NCBI RefSeq assembly: GCF_026427715.1 | Contig: NZ_CP107558.1 | Location: 1,153,001-1,217,000 of the forward strand | DNA length: 64,000 nucleotides | Reading direction: 5' to 3' | Source of the DNA: Methylocystis sp. MJC1 | GTDB lineage: Bacteria > Pseudomonadota > Alphaproteobacteria > Rhizobiales > Beijerinckiaceae | Shown here: piece after piece, positions 41,797 to 50,515 of the stretch | How the letters are laid out: each line of letters starts with the position of its first letter | Position numbering within the stretch: the stretch's first letter is position 1 | Made by a program: the position numbers and the translations under genes | The notes under the pieces: model-generated | What the model saw: the letters and a program-made list of their open reading frames with translations, nothing else | The model's database searches: none | What the model was told of the DNA's origin: nothing

Positions 41797-42336
41797 ATGA
41801 ACCGCATCCTTTTCGGGGTATTGACCTTGCTGCCCGTCATTTTCGGGCGAAAGCTCCTGGGGCTGGTTTTCGCGCCGGAGGAAAGCGGCGAGTCCGGCGT
41901 CCGCGCGGCCACAATCCGCGGCCTGGCGAAAATGGCCGGCGCGAGCGGTCTGGATGAGCGCGGCTTCGGCGTTCTTAGCCTGCTGGCTGTCGCCTATTCG
42001 GCTGTTTTCGGCCTCGCCACGGATTTGATGCTCAGGGACAAGGGATTCGGCGCCAACCTCAATGGGCTTTTGGGCTTTCTCGGCGGCGGGGCGGTGGTGG
42101 CGGTCTGGCTCGCTATCTCGCCGAGAGCCGCTTTGGCCGCCCTCTCCGGCGTCCTGGTCACCACTATGGCCGGCTCGACCCTTCTGCTCGTGGCCTTCTG
42201 CGTCATCAAGGCGATCGTGCACGCCAGCGTGGATGATGTCCTGAGCGGCGCGAATGCGCCGGCGCGCAGGGAGTCGACACCCGCGAGTCGCTTGCCGGCG
42301 TCCCGCATCGCAGCCGTCATCGACCGCCAGCGCTAG
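41797..42336 (+). CDS. Membrane protein of unknown function
   Basis: This 179-residue protein has four hydrophobic segments: about 2-28, 58-76 (VLSLLAVAYSAVFGLATDL), 88-108 (GLLGFLGGGAVVAVWLAI) and 112-142. A disordered basic tail follows. The start at ATG 41797 is supported by GGAG ten bases upstream, while the longer upstream frame crosses the repeat region. No family is recognised. It is divergent from DUF1192 and followed by ppdK after 199 bases. Confidence 0.65.
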   Translation: MNRILFGVLTLLPVIFGRKLLGLVFAPEESGESGVRAATIRGLAKMAGASGLDERGFGVLSLLAVAYSAVFGLATDLMLRDKGFGANLNGLLGFLGGGAVVAVWLAISPRAALAALSGVLVTTMAGSTLLLVAFCVIKAIVHASVDDVLSGANAPARRESTPASRLPASRIAAVIDRQR

Positions 42337-42535
42337 CGCGATAACCAATCTCGGCAAATAAGAATCCGAGACCCGCGCCTCGGCGGGGCCGGTTGGAGCG
42401 CCAGCTGAAAAATCAGCCCTCGTCGCGACAATTGTTCCGGCCTATCTGCTATTGTGCGCCCGCGAAGCCGAACGGGGTTCGTCCGGCCACGGCAAAGACC
42501 GGCATTCGACCGTCATTGGCGGAAAGACGAGAGCG

Positions 42536-45214
42536 ATGACGAAGTGGGTTTATAGTTTCGGCGGCGGCGCGTCCGAGGGCTCGGCGGCCATGCGAGACCT
42601 TCTGGGCGGCAAGGGCGCCAATCTCGCCGAGATGGCGGCGCTTGGGCTGCCTGTTCCGCCGGGCTTCACCATCACCACTGAGGTCTGCGCCCATTTTTAC
42701 GCCAAAGGCCGCGGCTTCCCGGCCGATCTCGAGGCGCAGGTCGAGGCCGCACTGGCGGAGATCGGGCGCGTCGCCGGCCATGCCTTCAACGATCCGAATT
42801 GGCCGCTGCTCGTCTCCGTGCGCTCCGGGGCGCGCGCCTCCATGCCCGGCATGATGGATACGGTGCTCAATCTCGGCCTCAATGACGAGACCGTCGAGGC
42901 GCTCGCCAATTACTCGGGCGACGCGCGTTTCGCCTGGGACTGCTACCGGCGCTTCGTCGAGATGTATTCCTCGGTCGTGCTCGGCGTCGAGCACCATATT
43001 TTCGAGGATGCGCTGGAGGAGCTGAAAGAATCGAAAGGGCTGACGCTCGACACGCAGCTGACGGCCGACGATTGGCGCGCGGTGGTGAAGCAGTTCAAGG
43101 CGATCATCGAAGCCAATGCCGGCGTCGCCTTTCCGCAGGACCCGCGCGCGCAGCTCTGGGGCGCGATCAAGGCGGTCTTCTCCTCCTGGATGAACCACCG
43201 CGCCATCGTCTATCGCCATCTGCACAATATCCCGGAGAACTGGGGCACGGCCGTCAACGTGCAGGCCATGGTCTTCGGCAATCTCGACGCCAATTCCGCG
43301 ACCGGCGTCGCCTTTACGCGCAATCCCTCGACCGGCGTGAAGGAGCTTTACGGCGAATATCTCTTGAACGCTCAGGGCGAGGACGTCGTCGCCGGCCTGC
43401 GCACGCCGCAGCCGCTGACCGAAGTCGCCAGCCGCGCCTCGCCGGGCGAGAAGATCTCGCTCGAAGCGACCATGCCGAAAGTCTTCGCGGAGTTCGTGCA
43501 GGTCGCCGACCGTCTCGAGCGCCATTACCGCGACATGCAGGACATGGAGTTCACGATCGAGCGCGGCAAATTATGGATGCTGCAGACGCGCTCGGGCAAG
43601 CGCACGGCGCGCGCCGCCTTGAAGCTCGCGGTCGATATGGCGAAAGAGGGCCTCATCACGCGCGAGGAGGCGCTGCTGCGCGTCGAGCCGACCTCGCTCG
43701 ATCAATTGCTGCACCCGACGATCGACCCTGCCGCCCGACGCGACATTCTGGCGACCGGCCTGCCGGCCTCGCCCGGCGCGGCTTTTGGCGAAATCGTCTT
43801 CAACCCGGAAGAAGCGGCGGCGCTCGCGGCCTCGGGACGCAAGGTCATTCTGGTGCGCACCGAGACGAGCCCGGAAGACATCCATGGCATGCACGCCGCC
43901 GAAGGTATTCTGACGGCGCGCGGCGGCATGACCTCGCATGCGGCGGTCGTTGCGCGCGGCATGGGCAAGCCCTGCGTCACAGGCGTCGGCGCCTTGCGCA
44001 TCGATTATGAGGAGCAGTGCTTCACGATCGTCGGCAAGCGTTTCGTGAAGGGCGACAAGCTCACGATCGACGGTTCGGCGGGCCATGTCATCGCCGGCGA
44101 AGTGAAGATGCAGCGCCCTGAGCTTACCGGCGAATTCGCCGTGCTGATGGGCTGGGCCGATCAGGTTCGCCGCCTCAAGGTGCGGGCCAACGCCGAGACG
44201 CCGTCGGATGCGCGCGCAGCGCGCCGCTTCGGCGCCGAGGGCATCGGCCTCGCGCGCACCGAGCACATGTTCTTCGAGGGCGAGCGCATCGTTGCGGTGC
44301 GCGAGATGATCCTGGCCGACGACGCGGAGGGGCGGCGCGCGGCGCTCGCCAAGCTGCTGCCGATCCAGCGCGAGGATTTCAAGCATCTCTTCGAGATCAT
44401 GGCCGGGCTGCCGGTGACGATCCGCCTGCTCGATCCGCCCTTGCACGAGTTTTTGCCGCACACGGATTCAGAGCTTGCGCAGGTGGCGCGCGCCATGGGC
44501 GCAGACCCCGTGAAGCTGCGCCGCCGCGCGCTGCAGCTTTCCGAATTCAACCCGATGCTGGGTTTTCGCGGCGTGCGTCTCGCGGTGGTGTTCCCCGAGA
44601 TCGTCGACATGCAGGCGCGCGCGATTTTCGAGGCGGCGATCGAGGCGAGCCTCTCGACCGGCGCGCCCGCGCAGATCGAGATCATGGCGCCGCTCGTGTT
44701 TTCCCGGGCCGAGCTCGATCTCGTCAACGCCCGCGTCGACGCCATGGCGAAGCTCGTCGAGGACGAGACGGGTCTTCGCCCGCGCTACCACATCGGCACG
44801 ATGATCGAGCTGCCGCGCGCCGCGCTGCGGGCCGGCGAGATCGCGCCATCGGCGGATTTCTTCTCTTTCGGCACGAACGACCTCACTCAGACGACCCTCG
44901 GCATTTCGCGCGACGATTCGGGCTCGTTCCTCGGCGCCTATATCGAGAAGGGCGTGCTGCCGCATGATCCCTTCGTGTCGATCGACCAGGAGGGCGTCGG
45001 CGAGCTTGTCGCGCTAGGCTGCCAGCGGGCGCGCGCATCGCGCCCCGACATCGCGCTCGGGGTCTGCGGCGAGCATGGCGGCGATCCGGCGTCGGTCGCC
45101 TTCTTCGAGAAGATCGGCATCGACTATGTGTCGTGCTCGCCCTTCCGCGTGCCGATCGCGCGGCTCGCCGCGGCGCAGGCGGCTCTGGGCAAGACCGCCG
45201 AAGGAACCGCGTAG
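42536..45214 (+). CDS. ppdK: Pyruvate, phosphate dikinase
   Basis: PPDK interconverts pyruvate + ATP + Pi and phosphoenolpyruvate + AMP + PPi in the cytoplasm. This 892-residue protein is of normal length. The N-terminal nucleotide-binding domain starts KWVYSFGGGASEGSAAMRDL and contains SVRSGARASMPGMMDTVLNL. The central phosphohistidine domain has His468 in RGGMTSHAAVVARGMGKPCV, and the C-terminal PEP/pyruvate barrel has Cys844 in GVCGEHGGDP. All catalytic elements are intact. In serine-cycle methylotrophs the enzyme links C3 and C4 pools, which would fit the presumed lifestyle. Start set at ATG 42536, where homology begins. Confidence 0.96.
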   Translation: MTKWVYSFGGGASEGSAAMRDLLGGKGANLAEMAALGLPVPPGFTITTEVCAHFYAKGRGFPADLEAQVEAALAEIGRVAGHAFNDPNWPLLVSVRSGARASMPGMMDTVLNLGLNDETVEALANYSGDARFAWDCYRRFVEMYSSVVLGVEHHIFEDALEELKESKGLTLDTQLTADDWRAVVKQFKAIIEANAGVAFPQDPRAQLWGAIKAVFSSWMNHRAIVYRHLHNIPENWGTAVNVQAMVFGNLDANSATGVAFTRNPSTGVKELYGEYLLNAQGEDVVAGLRTPQPLTEVASRASPGEKISLEATMPKVFAEFVQVADRLERHYRDMQDMEFTIERGKLWMLQTRSGKRTARAALKLAVDMAKEGLITREEALLRVEPTSLDQLLHPTIDPAARRDILATGLPASPGAAFGEIVFNPEEAAALAASGRKVILVRTETSPEDIHGMHAAEGILTARGGMTSHAAVVARGMGKPCVTGVGALRIDYEEQCFTIVGKRFVKGDKLTIDGSAGHVIAGEVKMQRPELTGEFAVLMGWADQVRRLKVRANAETPSDARAARRFGAEGIGLARTEHMFFEGERIVAVREMILADDAEGRRAALAKLLPIQREDFKHLFEIMAGLPVTIRLLDPPLHEFLPHTDSELAQVARAMGADPVKLRRRALQLSEFNPMLGFRGVRLAVVFPEIVDMQARAIFEAAIEASLSTGAPAQIEIMAPLVFSRAELDLVNARVDAMAKLVEDETGLRPRYHIGTMIELPRAALRAGEIAPSADFFSFGTNDLTQTTLGISRDDSGSFLGAYIEKGVLPHDPFVSIDQEGVGELVALGCQRARASRPDIALGVCGEHGGDPASVAFFEKIGIDYVSCSPFRVPIARLAAAQAALGKTAEGTA

Positions 45215-45245
45215 CGCGCGCGGCCTGCGTTGGCCGGACCGTTCG

Positions 45246-45950
45246 TCAGGCCTGCGCCGGCTCGGGCGCAGGTTGGAGAGGGGCTCCCTCCATGTCGTCC
45301 TCGATATGGTTTGCCTCGAACCGCCGCACGATCAGCCGCACGAGGTAAAGCCCGAATTCGGGGTTCTGAAAATAGAGCTGCTCGAACTGCTCATAGGTGA
45401 TCGCGAGCAGGCGGACGTCCGTCGCGCATCTCGCGCTCGCCGTGCGCTTTCCGGTCTTTGTGAAAAGCGCCATCTCGCCGAAGAGCGCGCCGGGTCCGAT
45501 CGTCACGCCGCGCTCGATGATCTCGATCTGGCCTTCGACCACAACATAGGCTTCCCCGCCCACGTCACCCTTCCTGAAGATAAAATCCGTCGCGGGCAGG
45601 CTCTCCGGGTGCATGAAGGGCTTCAGCCATTCGACGTTGAGGTCGTTGGCGTTGGCTTCGCGCACGCTGTCGATCAGGCGGCGCATCTCCCGCAGGCGCG
45701 AGTAGTTCAGCGGCAGGTTGATCGCATGCTTGGCGATGGTGGGGAGCGCTCCGGTCAGCAGCCCATAGGTCAGGCCGAGGCAATTGCACGCCATCGCGGT
45801 GATCCGCAACGGGATCATGCGTTTCATATAGGCGCTGCCGATGACGCTCGTGGCTTCCGCCCAGGCAAGGGCGGCTAAGGCGATCCCGCCGGCGGTCTTG
45901 CTGGCGTCGGAGGTCGCCCAGGTCGTGACGGCGTCGATCAGCTCGGACAT
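45246..45950 (-). CDS. Membrane-associated cyclic-nucleotide-binding domain protein
   Basis: This 234-residue protein has two to three hydrophobic segments in the first 75 residues (about 20-35 and 45-70), a helical linker, and a C-terminal cNMP-binding (Crp-like) beta-roll at about 95-215. The roll includes FIFRKGDVGGEAYVVVEGQI and the phosphate-binding cassette GPGALFGEMALFTKTGKRTA, though in the latter the usual Arg-Ala order is only partly preserved. No DNA-binding helix-turn-helix follows, so it is not a transcription factor. It may sense a nucleotide at the membrane. GGGGAG precedes ATG 45950. Convergent with ppdK. Confidence 0.85.
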   Translation of the reverse strand: MSELIDAVTTWATSDASKTAGGIALAALAWAEATSVIGSAYMKRMIPLRITAMACNCLGLTYGLLTGALPTIAKHAINLPLNYSRLREMRRLIDSVREANANDLNVEWLKPFMHPESLPATDFIFRKGDVGGEAYVVVEGQIEIIERGVTIGPGALFGEMALFTKTGKRTASARCATDVRLLAITYEQFEQLYFQNPEFGLYLVRLIVRRFEANHIEDDMEGAPLQPAPEPAQA

Positions 45951-46061
45951 TCTGGCTCCCCGCGGTTGCGCCCGCGCTTACCCGTTGCGCCGGTCAGTGA
46001 CAAGCGCTCATGACGCCTTCGGCTGCTGGACTTTCCCGCGCGCTTACGCACATCTCCCGTC

Positions 46062-46478
46062 ATGCGACAGGCGACGAGAATCCTCAAAATCGAGACAGGC
46101 GGGCGCGGCTTTTATGAATTCACGCCGGCGCTTGCCGATTTCGTGCGCAGCGCGCGCATGGGCGAGGGGCTGCTGACGGTCTTTTGCCGGCATACATCGG
46201 CGTCGCCGCTTATTCAGGAGAACGCCGATCCGAGCGTTTTGCGCGATCTGGAGAATGTCTTCGCGCGGCTCGCGCCCGAGGGCGCTGATTACGCGCATGA
46301 TACTGAGGGCCCAGACGACATGCCCGCGCATATTCGCGCGGCGTTGACGCAGACGCAGTTGTCGATCCCGATCATCGGCGGCGCGCTGGCGCTCGGCACA
46401 TGGCAGGGCGCCTTTCTCTTCGAGCACCGGCGGCGGCCGCACCGGCGCGAGATCGCGTTGCATGTGATCGGGGAATAA
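46062..46478 (+). CDS. YjbQ family protein (UPF0047)
   Basis: This 138-residue protein belongs to the secondary thiamine-phosphate synthase (YjbQ/UPF0047) family. The core is RGFYEFTPALADFV, then LTVFCRHTSASPLIQENADP near residue 45 and DMPAHIRAALTQTQLSIPI with the closing GTWQGAFLFEHR. The conserved His, Glu and Asp residues line a putative active site. Some members show weak thiamin phosphate synthase activity, but physiological function is unsettled. It is monocistronic and followed by an intergenic palindrome. Confidence 0.92.
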   Translation: MRQATRILKIETGGRGFYEFTPALADFVRSARMGEGLLTVFCRHTSASPLIQENADPSVLRDLENVFARLAPEGADYAHDTEGPDDMPAHIRAALTQTQLSIPIIGGALALGTWQGAFLFEHRRRPHRREIALHVIGE

Positions 46479-46486
46479 AGGCGACT

Positions 46487-46594
46487 GTCATCCCCGACGC
46501 TTCGCGTCAGCGAAGTGCTCGGGAATCCAGAAATGGAAACAATGCTATCTCGGCCCTGGATTCCCCATCGGGCCCTTGGCCCGTCGGGAATGAC
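46487..46594. repeat. Palindromic intergenic repeat, family E
   Basis: GTCATCCCCGACG at the left faces CGTCGGGAATGAC at the right. The inner parts GGGAATCCAG and CTGGATTCCC also pair. This resembles the family A design with different arms. It lies between convergent genes. Confidence 0.8.
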
Positions 46595-46613
46595 GCGGCT
46601 CCAAGTCGGGCGC

Positions 46614-47867
46614 TCAACCCGCGTGCGCGCGCACGGGGTGGCGCATCATCCGGGGCAGCACGAGATGGGGCAGCACGCCCTCGCGGATCACCGCGCGGCG
46701 GAGCGGTCCGAGCGCCGCCACGGCGATGAAGCTTGCGCCGCGGAAGAGATCGACCGGCAGATAGGGAATGATAAGCGAGCGGTTCAGCACGTCGACGCCA
46801 TTGGTGCGGAAGCCGATGTCGGCGCGGCGGTGCCGGTCGTAGCGGATAAGCGCGCGCGACAGCTCGCGCTCGTTGCGCAGATCGACGCTCGCGAGGCAAT
46901 CTTCGAGATCGGCGACGTCGCGCAGGCTGAGGTTCAACCCCTGTGCGCCGATCGGCGGGAAGATGTGGCAGGTCTCGCCGACGAGCGCCAGGCGCCCCTT
47001 GGCGTGCTCCGACACCTGCATCCCGCCCATGCGGAACTGGCCGATGTCGCTTTCGATCTTCATCGCGCCGAATTCGGACTTGGCGTAGTCCTCGATCTCA
47101 TATTCCAGCTCCTCGCGCGGCTTGGCGAGGCGCCGGCGCGCGTCGTCGACGCTCATCAGCCAGACGAGGCTCGAGCGATGCGGCGCGTCCTCGCGCGCGG
47201 GCAGCGGCACCAGCGTGAAGGGGCCCGAGCGGGTGTGCCACTCGGTCGAAATATTGTCGTGCGGGAACTCGTGCCGCAGCATCATGGTGAGCGCAACCTG
47301 CGGATAGGTCCATTCTTTCACATCGATGCCGGCGACGGCGCGCGCGCGGCTGTTGCGGCCGTCGGCGGCGACGATGAAATCCGCCTCCAGCCGCCGTCCG
47401 TCGGCAAGCAGGGCCGCGGCGGAAGCGCCATTGACCTCATAATCAGCGATGTCGGCGTCGATGAACTGGATCTCGGGAGACGCGCGCACGAGGTCGAGCA
47501 GCACGCCGACGAGTTCGTCGTTGGAGATATTGACGCCCAGCGCCGGCAGGTCGATCTCGCTCGCGCGCAGCGCCAGCTCTGGCACGGGGAAGAGCTGATC
47601 CGTGTCGTCGATCATGCGGATGCCCTCGATCGGGCAGGCCAGCGCCTTCACCCGCTCCAACGCGCCGAGCGCGTCGAGGAACCGGACGGACGCCTCGAAG
47701 AGCGCTATGGTGCGGCCGGGCAGGGGCGGCGGAATGCGGCCGACCAGCGTCGTCTTGAGCCCCGAGCGCGCAAAGGCCAGCGCCGCCGCGAGCCCGGTCG
47801 AGCCGGCGCCGGCCACGAGAATATCGGTCTTCGTCGTCTCGCCGGTCGGCGCGGAAGGCTGGGTCAT
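46614..47867 (-). CDS. UbiH/UbiF-type FAD-dependent monooxygenase
   Basis: This 417-residue flavoprotein hydroxylase is of the ubiquinone-biosynthesis family. FAD-binding GAGSTGLAAALAFARSG is at 20-36, the DG motif FIVAADGRNSRAR near 163, and GETCHIFPPIGAQGLNLSLR near 292-311, which is diagnostic of UbiH/UbiF/VisC. The reaction would be hydroxylation of a polyprenyl benzoquinol ring with oxygen and a reduced cofactor. Which ring position is used cannot be told. AAGGAG supports ATG 47867. It is divergent from a quinone oxidoreductase gene, a plausible but unproven quinone-related pairing. Confidence 0.9.
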   Translation of the reverse strand: MTQPSAPTGETTKTDILVAGAGSTGLAAALAFARSGLKTTLVGRIPPPLPGRTIALFEASVRFLDALGALERVKALACPIEGIRMIDDTDQLFPVPELALRASEIDLPALGVNISNDELVGVLLDLVRASPEIQFIDADIADYEVNGASAAALLADGRRLEADFIVAADGRNSRARAVAGIDVKEWTYPQVALTMMLRHEFPHDNISTEWHTRSGPFTLVPLPAREDAPHRSSLVWLMSVDDARRRLAKPREELEYEIEDYAKSEFGAMKIESDIGQFRMGGMQVSEHAKGRLALVGETCHIFPPIGAQGLNLSLRDVADLEDCLASVDLRNERELSRALIRYDRHRRADIGFRTNGVDVLNRSLIIPYLPVDLFRGASFIAVAALGPLRRAVIREGVLPHLVLPRMMRHPVRAHAG

Positions 47868-48048
47868 CGCTCATGATCTCCTTGATCTCGGCGCTCTCTA
47901 TAGCGGGGGAGGCGCGCAAGGGCGAGGGCGGTTGCGTGCGCCAAAGGTTGCGGCTTTGAGCTTTGCGAGTTTGGGCGGTAAATGGGGCGACAGGCGGGAC
48001 GGTCTCTCCGGTTTTTCCCGCCATTTGCATTGGCGAGTGGAGGTTTCG

Positions 48049-49020
48049 ATGGTCAAGGCGATTCGCGTGCACCACCCGGGCGGCCCCGAGGCGCTGCAGC
48101 TCGAAGAGGTCGACCTGCCGGCGCCGGGGCCGGGCGAGGTGCAGATTCGCCATCGCGCCATCGGCGTGAACTTTATCGACATCTATCGCCGCACGGGAGC
48201 ATATCCGGCCCAATATCCCTTCATTCCGGGCCATGAGGGGGCGGGACAGATTGTCGCGGTCGGCGAGGGCGTGACCGACTTCGAGGAAGGCGACCGCGTC
48301 GCCTATGTGGGCGCGCTCGGCGGCTACAGCGAGGCGCGCAACATCGCCGCCGACTCGGTGATCCACTTGCCGAAGTCGGTGAGCTATGAGCAGGGTGCCG
48401 TGATGATGCTCAAGGGCCTCACCGCGCAATATCTCCTGCGCCGCACCTTCCGGGTGAAGAAGGGCCATCGCGTGCTGGTGCATGCCGGGGCGGGCGGCGT
48501 CGGCCAGCTTTTGTGCCAATGGGCCGACGCGCTCGGGGCCAAGGTCATCGCCACCGTGGGCTCGCCCGAGAAGGCCGAGATTGCTCTCAAGGCCGGCGCG
48601 CGGGACGTGATTCTCTACCGCACGGAGAAATTCGAGGAGCGCGTGAAGGAGATCACCAAGGGGAGGCTGTGCGACGTCGTCTATGATGGCGTCGGACGCG
48701 CGACCTTCCCGGCTTCGCTCGACTGCCTTGCGCCCTTCGGCATGTTCGTGAGCTTCGGCTCGGCTTCCGGGCCGATCGAAAGCTTCGACATCGGGCTCTT
48801 GGCGCAGAAGGGCTCGCTCTATGCGACCCGGCCCTCGCTGTTCAACCATATCGCCAAGCGCCGCGACTATGAGGATATGGCCGAGGATATGCTCCACGCC
48901 ATGAAACGGGGTTATCTGACGATCGAGCCGCCGCAAAGCTTTCCGCTGGCCGAAGCGGCGCAGGTCCATGCGGCGCTCGAATCACGCCAGACCACGGGGT
49001 CAATCGTGCTGATCCCCTGA
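48049..49020 (+). CDS. qor: NADPH:quinone oxidoreductase (zinc-free MDR family)
   Basis: This 323-residue medium-chain dehydrogenase/reductase lacks the zinc ligands. It begins MVKAIRVHHPGGPEALQLEE. FIPGHEGAGQIVAVGEGV is near 62, the nucleotide-binding VLVHAGAGGVGQLLCQWA near 143, and the characteristic NFIDIYRRTGAYP near 42. The pattern matches Qor1, which reduces quinones by one electron with NADPH in the cytoplasm. GTGGAGG precedes ATG 48049. A hairpin terminator lies about 300 bases downstream. Confidence 0.93.
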   Translation: MVKAIRVHHPGGPEALQLEEVDLPAPGPGEVQIRHRAIGVNFIDIYRRTGAYPAQYPFIPGHEGAGQIVAVGEGVTDFEEGDRVAYVGALGGYSEARNIAADSVIHLPKSVSYEQGAVMMLKGLTAQYLLRRTFRVKKGHRVLVHAGAGGVGQLLCQWADALGAKVIATVGSPEKAEIALKAGARDVILYRTEKFEERVKEITKGRLCDVVYDGVGRATFPASLDCLAPFGMFVSFGSASGPIESFDIGLLAQKGSLYATRPSLFNHIAKRRDYEDMAEDMLHAMKRGYLTIEPPQSFPLAEAAQVHAALESRQTTGSIVLIP

Positions 49021-49264
49021 TTCGGGGGCCGCTAGCCCGATTGGATGACCTCCGAATTACAATTCATGCTTGTGTTGCCGATCGGCCACGCGCGAATAGA
49101 CGTCAACTGCGCCTTGCTTACAACTTATTGAAAATACGCCTGCTCGCGCTTTTCTTGGCTTGCGTGGCGCGGACAAGCTTGGCCAAAAAAGACAGGTTTT
49201 CGGCGCCCTAGCTCGAGCCTGCGACGAAAAAGGCGCGAGCATTTTTCCCAAAATGGGCTATCTT

Positions 49265-49350
49265 GGAGCTGTTCCGGCTTTGAGGTTCCTCCCGCCTCTC
49301 GATTAGCCCGAACCGCCTCAATGACCCGGCCTTCGACGCCGGGTTTTTTT
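49265..49350 (+). ncRNA. Candidate small RNA with CCTCCC loop
   Basis: GAGG (49282-49285) and CCTC (49295-49298) could present the anti-Shine-Dalgarno motif TCCTCCCG in a loop, followed by a strong terminator (49324-49350). Alphaproteobacteria have several sRNAs with such CCUCC loops. Promoter and 5' end are guesses. Confidence 0.3.
49324..49350 (+). terminator. Rho-independent terminator
   Basis: ACCCGGC and GCCGGGT form a perfect 7-base stem with a 7-base loop, followed by a run of T. It lies about 300 bases after qor and before rsfS, so it ends either a long qor mRNA or a separate small RNA. Confidence 0.8.
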
Positions 49351-49443
49351 CGGCTCCCGCCCGGCAACCGGGCACGCTTTCATGTTGCAATCGGGGACAA
49401 AGAGTCCCATCCTTTAGATGCGGCCGAGAATTGGCCGTGAAGC

Positions 49444-49866
49444 ATGAGGGTTGCAACGCTGTCGACAAGTGTTCATCCGGGGGCGGGCATCGCCTCCCAG
49501 CCGAAAATCGGCGCGAGAGCGCCGCTTGGCGGCTCGATCGTGCAAAATGTCCTCAACGCCCTGGACGAGACGAAGGCCGAGGACATTATCTCCATCGATC
49601 TGCGTGGGAAGACGGCGCTCGCCGATGAAATGATCATCGCGACGGGCCGCTCGACCGTGCATGTCGGCGCCGTTGCCGACAAGGCGATCAAGGCCCTCAA
49701 GGAGGCGGGCGTTTCGGCGCGCGTCGAGGGCCTGCCCCAGTGCGACTGGGTGTTGATCGACGCCGGCGACATCATCGTCCACATCTTCCGTCCCGAGGTG
49801 CGCCAATTCTACAACCTCGAGAAGATGTGGGGCGGCGATCGACCGGTGGAGATGCGGCTGGTCTGA
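49444..49866 (+). CDS. rsfS: Ribosomal silencing factor RsfS
   Basis: RsfS binds ribosomal protein L14 and blocks subunit joining in slow growth. In this 140-residue protein the conserved domain covers about residues 32-138: LDETKAEDIISIDLRGKTAL, ADEMIIATGRSTVHVGAVAD, CDWVLIDAGDIIVHIFRPE and the end REFYNLEKMW-like RQFYNLEKMWGG. The first 30 residues are an extension of unclear reality; a later start at 49534-49540 lacks ATG, so I kept 49444. rlmH follows after 61 bases, the universal rsfS-rlmH order. Confidence 0.93.
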   Translation: MRVATLSTSVHPGAGIASQPKIGARAPLGGSIVQNVLNALDETKAEDIISIDLRGKTALADEMIIATGRSTVHVGAVADKAIKALKEAGVSARVEGLPQCDWVLIDAGDIIVHIFRPEVRQFYNLEKMWGGDRPVEMRLV

Positions 49867-49867
49867 C

Positions 49868-49912
49868 GCATCATCCCCAAAAGTGCGCAGCGGTTTTGGG
49901 GTAAGATGATGC
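49868..49912. repeat. GCATCAT palindrome between rsfS and rlmH, family F
   Basis: Nested inverted repeats: GCATCAT with ATGATGC outside, and CCCCAAAA with TTTTGGGG inside, around GTGCGCAGCGG. From memory, near-identical elements are scattered in Rhizobiales genomes. It sits in a 61-base gap inside an operon, so it will be transcribed. Confidence 0.85.
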
Positions 49913-49927
49913 GAGAAAGATAGCCGC

Positions 49928-50407
49928 GTGCGATTGGGCATTATTTGCGTGGGCCGGTTGAAGGCCGGCCCCGAGCGCGAGATTTACGCGCGCTACGCCG
50001 AGCGCATCGCCGCGCTGCGGCGCATCGGGCTCGAAGGCCTCGACCTCAAGGAAATCGACGAAAGCAAAGCCAAGAGCTCGGCCGAGCGCATGGCGCGCGA
50101 GGGCGAGGAGATGCTCGCGCTGCTGCCGGAGGATTCGGCGCTCATCGTGTTCGACGAGCGTGGCAAGGCGGCGGATAGCGCGGCGTTCGCCGCCTTCATC
50201 GGCCGCGAGCGCGACGCCGGGCGTAAGGCCATGTGGTTCGCGATCGGCGGTTCGGAGGGGCTCCACGCGAGCGTGCGGGCGCGGGCGACGGCGGTGTTTT
50301 CCTTCGGCGCGATGACGCTACCGCATCAGATCGTTCGCATATTGGCGGCGGAGCAGATTTACCGGGCGATGACGATTTTATCGGGTCATCCGTACCATCG
50401 AGCGTGA
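49928..50407 (+). CDS. rlmH: 23S rRNA pseudouridine1915 N3-methyltransferase RlmH
   Basis: RlmH is a SPOUT-fold methyltransferase acting on pseudouridine 1915 in helix 69 of assembled ribosomes. This protein has 159 residues. MRLGIICVGRLKAGPEREIY opens the domain, FAIGGSEGLHASVRARA near 103 is the SAM loop, and the C-terminus YRAMTILSGHPYHRA is fully conserved. The start is GTG 49928, a common choice in this family. It follows rsfS and a palindromic repeat, and is followed by a family A repeat. Confidence 0.95.
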   Translation: MRLGIICVGRLKAGPEREIYARYAERIAALRRIGLEGLDLKEIDESKAKSSAERMAREGEEMLALLPEDSALIVFDERGKAADSAAFAAFIGRERDAGRKAMWFAIGGSEGLHASVRARATAVFSFGAMTLPHQIVRILAAEQIYRAMTILSGHPYHRA

Positions 50408-50415
50408 GCCCCCCG

Positions 50416-50490
50416 CCGTCATTGCGAGGAGCGCAGCGACGAAGCAATGTGTGGCCGCCCTGGATTGCTTCTCTTCGCTCGCAATGACGG
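50416..50490. repeat. Palindromic intergenic repeat, family A, copy 3
   Basis: CCGTCATTGCGAGGAGCGCAG at the left (first 20 bases match copy 1 closely) and GCTCGCAATGACGG at the right, with GAAGCAAT and TGGATTGCTTC inside. One inner arm is degraded compared with copies 1 and 2. Confidence 0.82.
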
Positions 50491-50515
50491 GTTCCATAGG
50501 GCGTGGATTGCGCCC

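Larger units (their letters stand above)
49021..49443. other. Intergenic region qor-rsfS with possible sRNA
   Basis: 423 bases without a credible gene. The first 240 bases are less GC-rich than the neighbourhood. The stretch 49265-49350 looks like a small RNA with an anti-Shine-Dalgarno loop and a terminator (listed separately). The rsfS promoter may lie around 49350-49440. Confidence 0.5.

Noticed and set aside
46515-47876. A 453-codon open frame antisense to the UbiH-type gene
   Set aside because: It is an antisense shadow without ribosome-binding site or recognisable domains, and includes repeat sequence.
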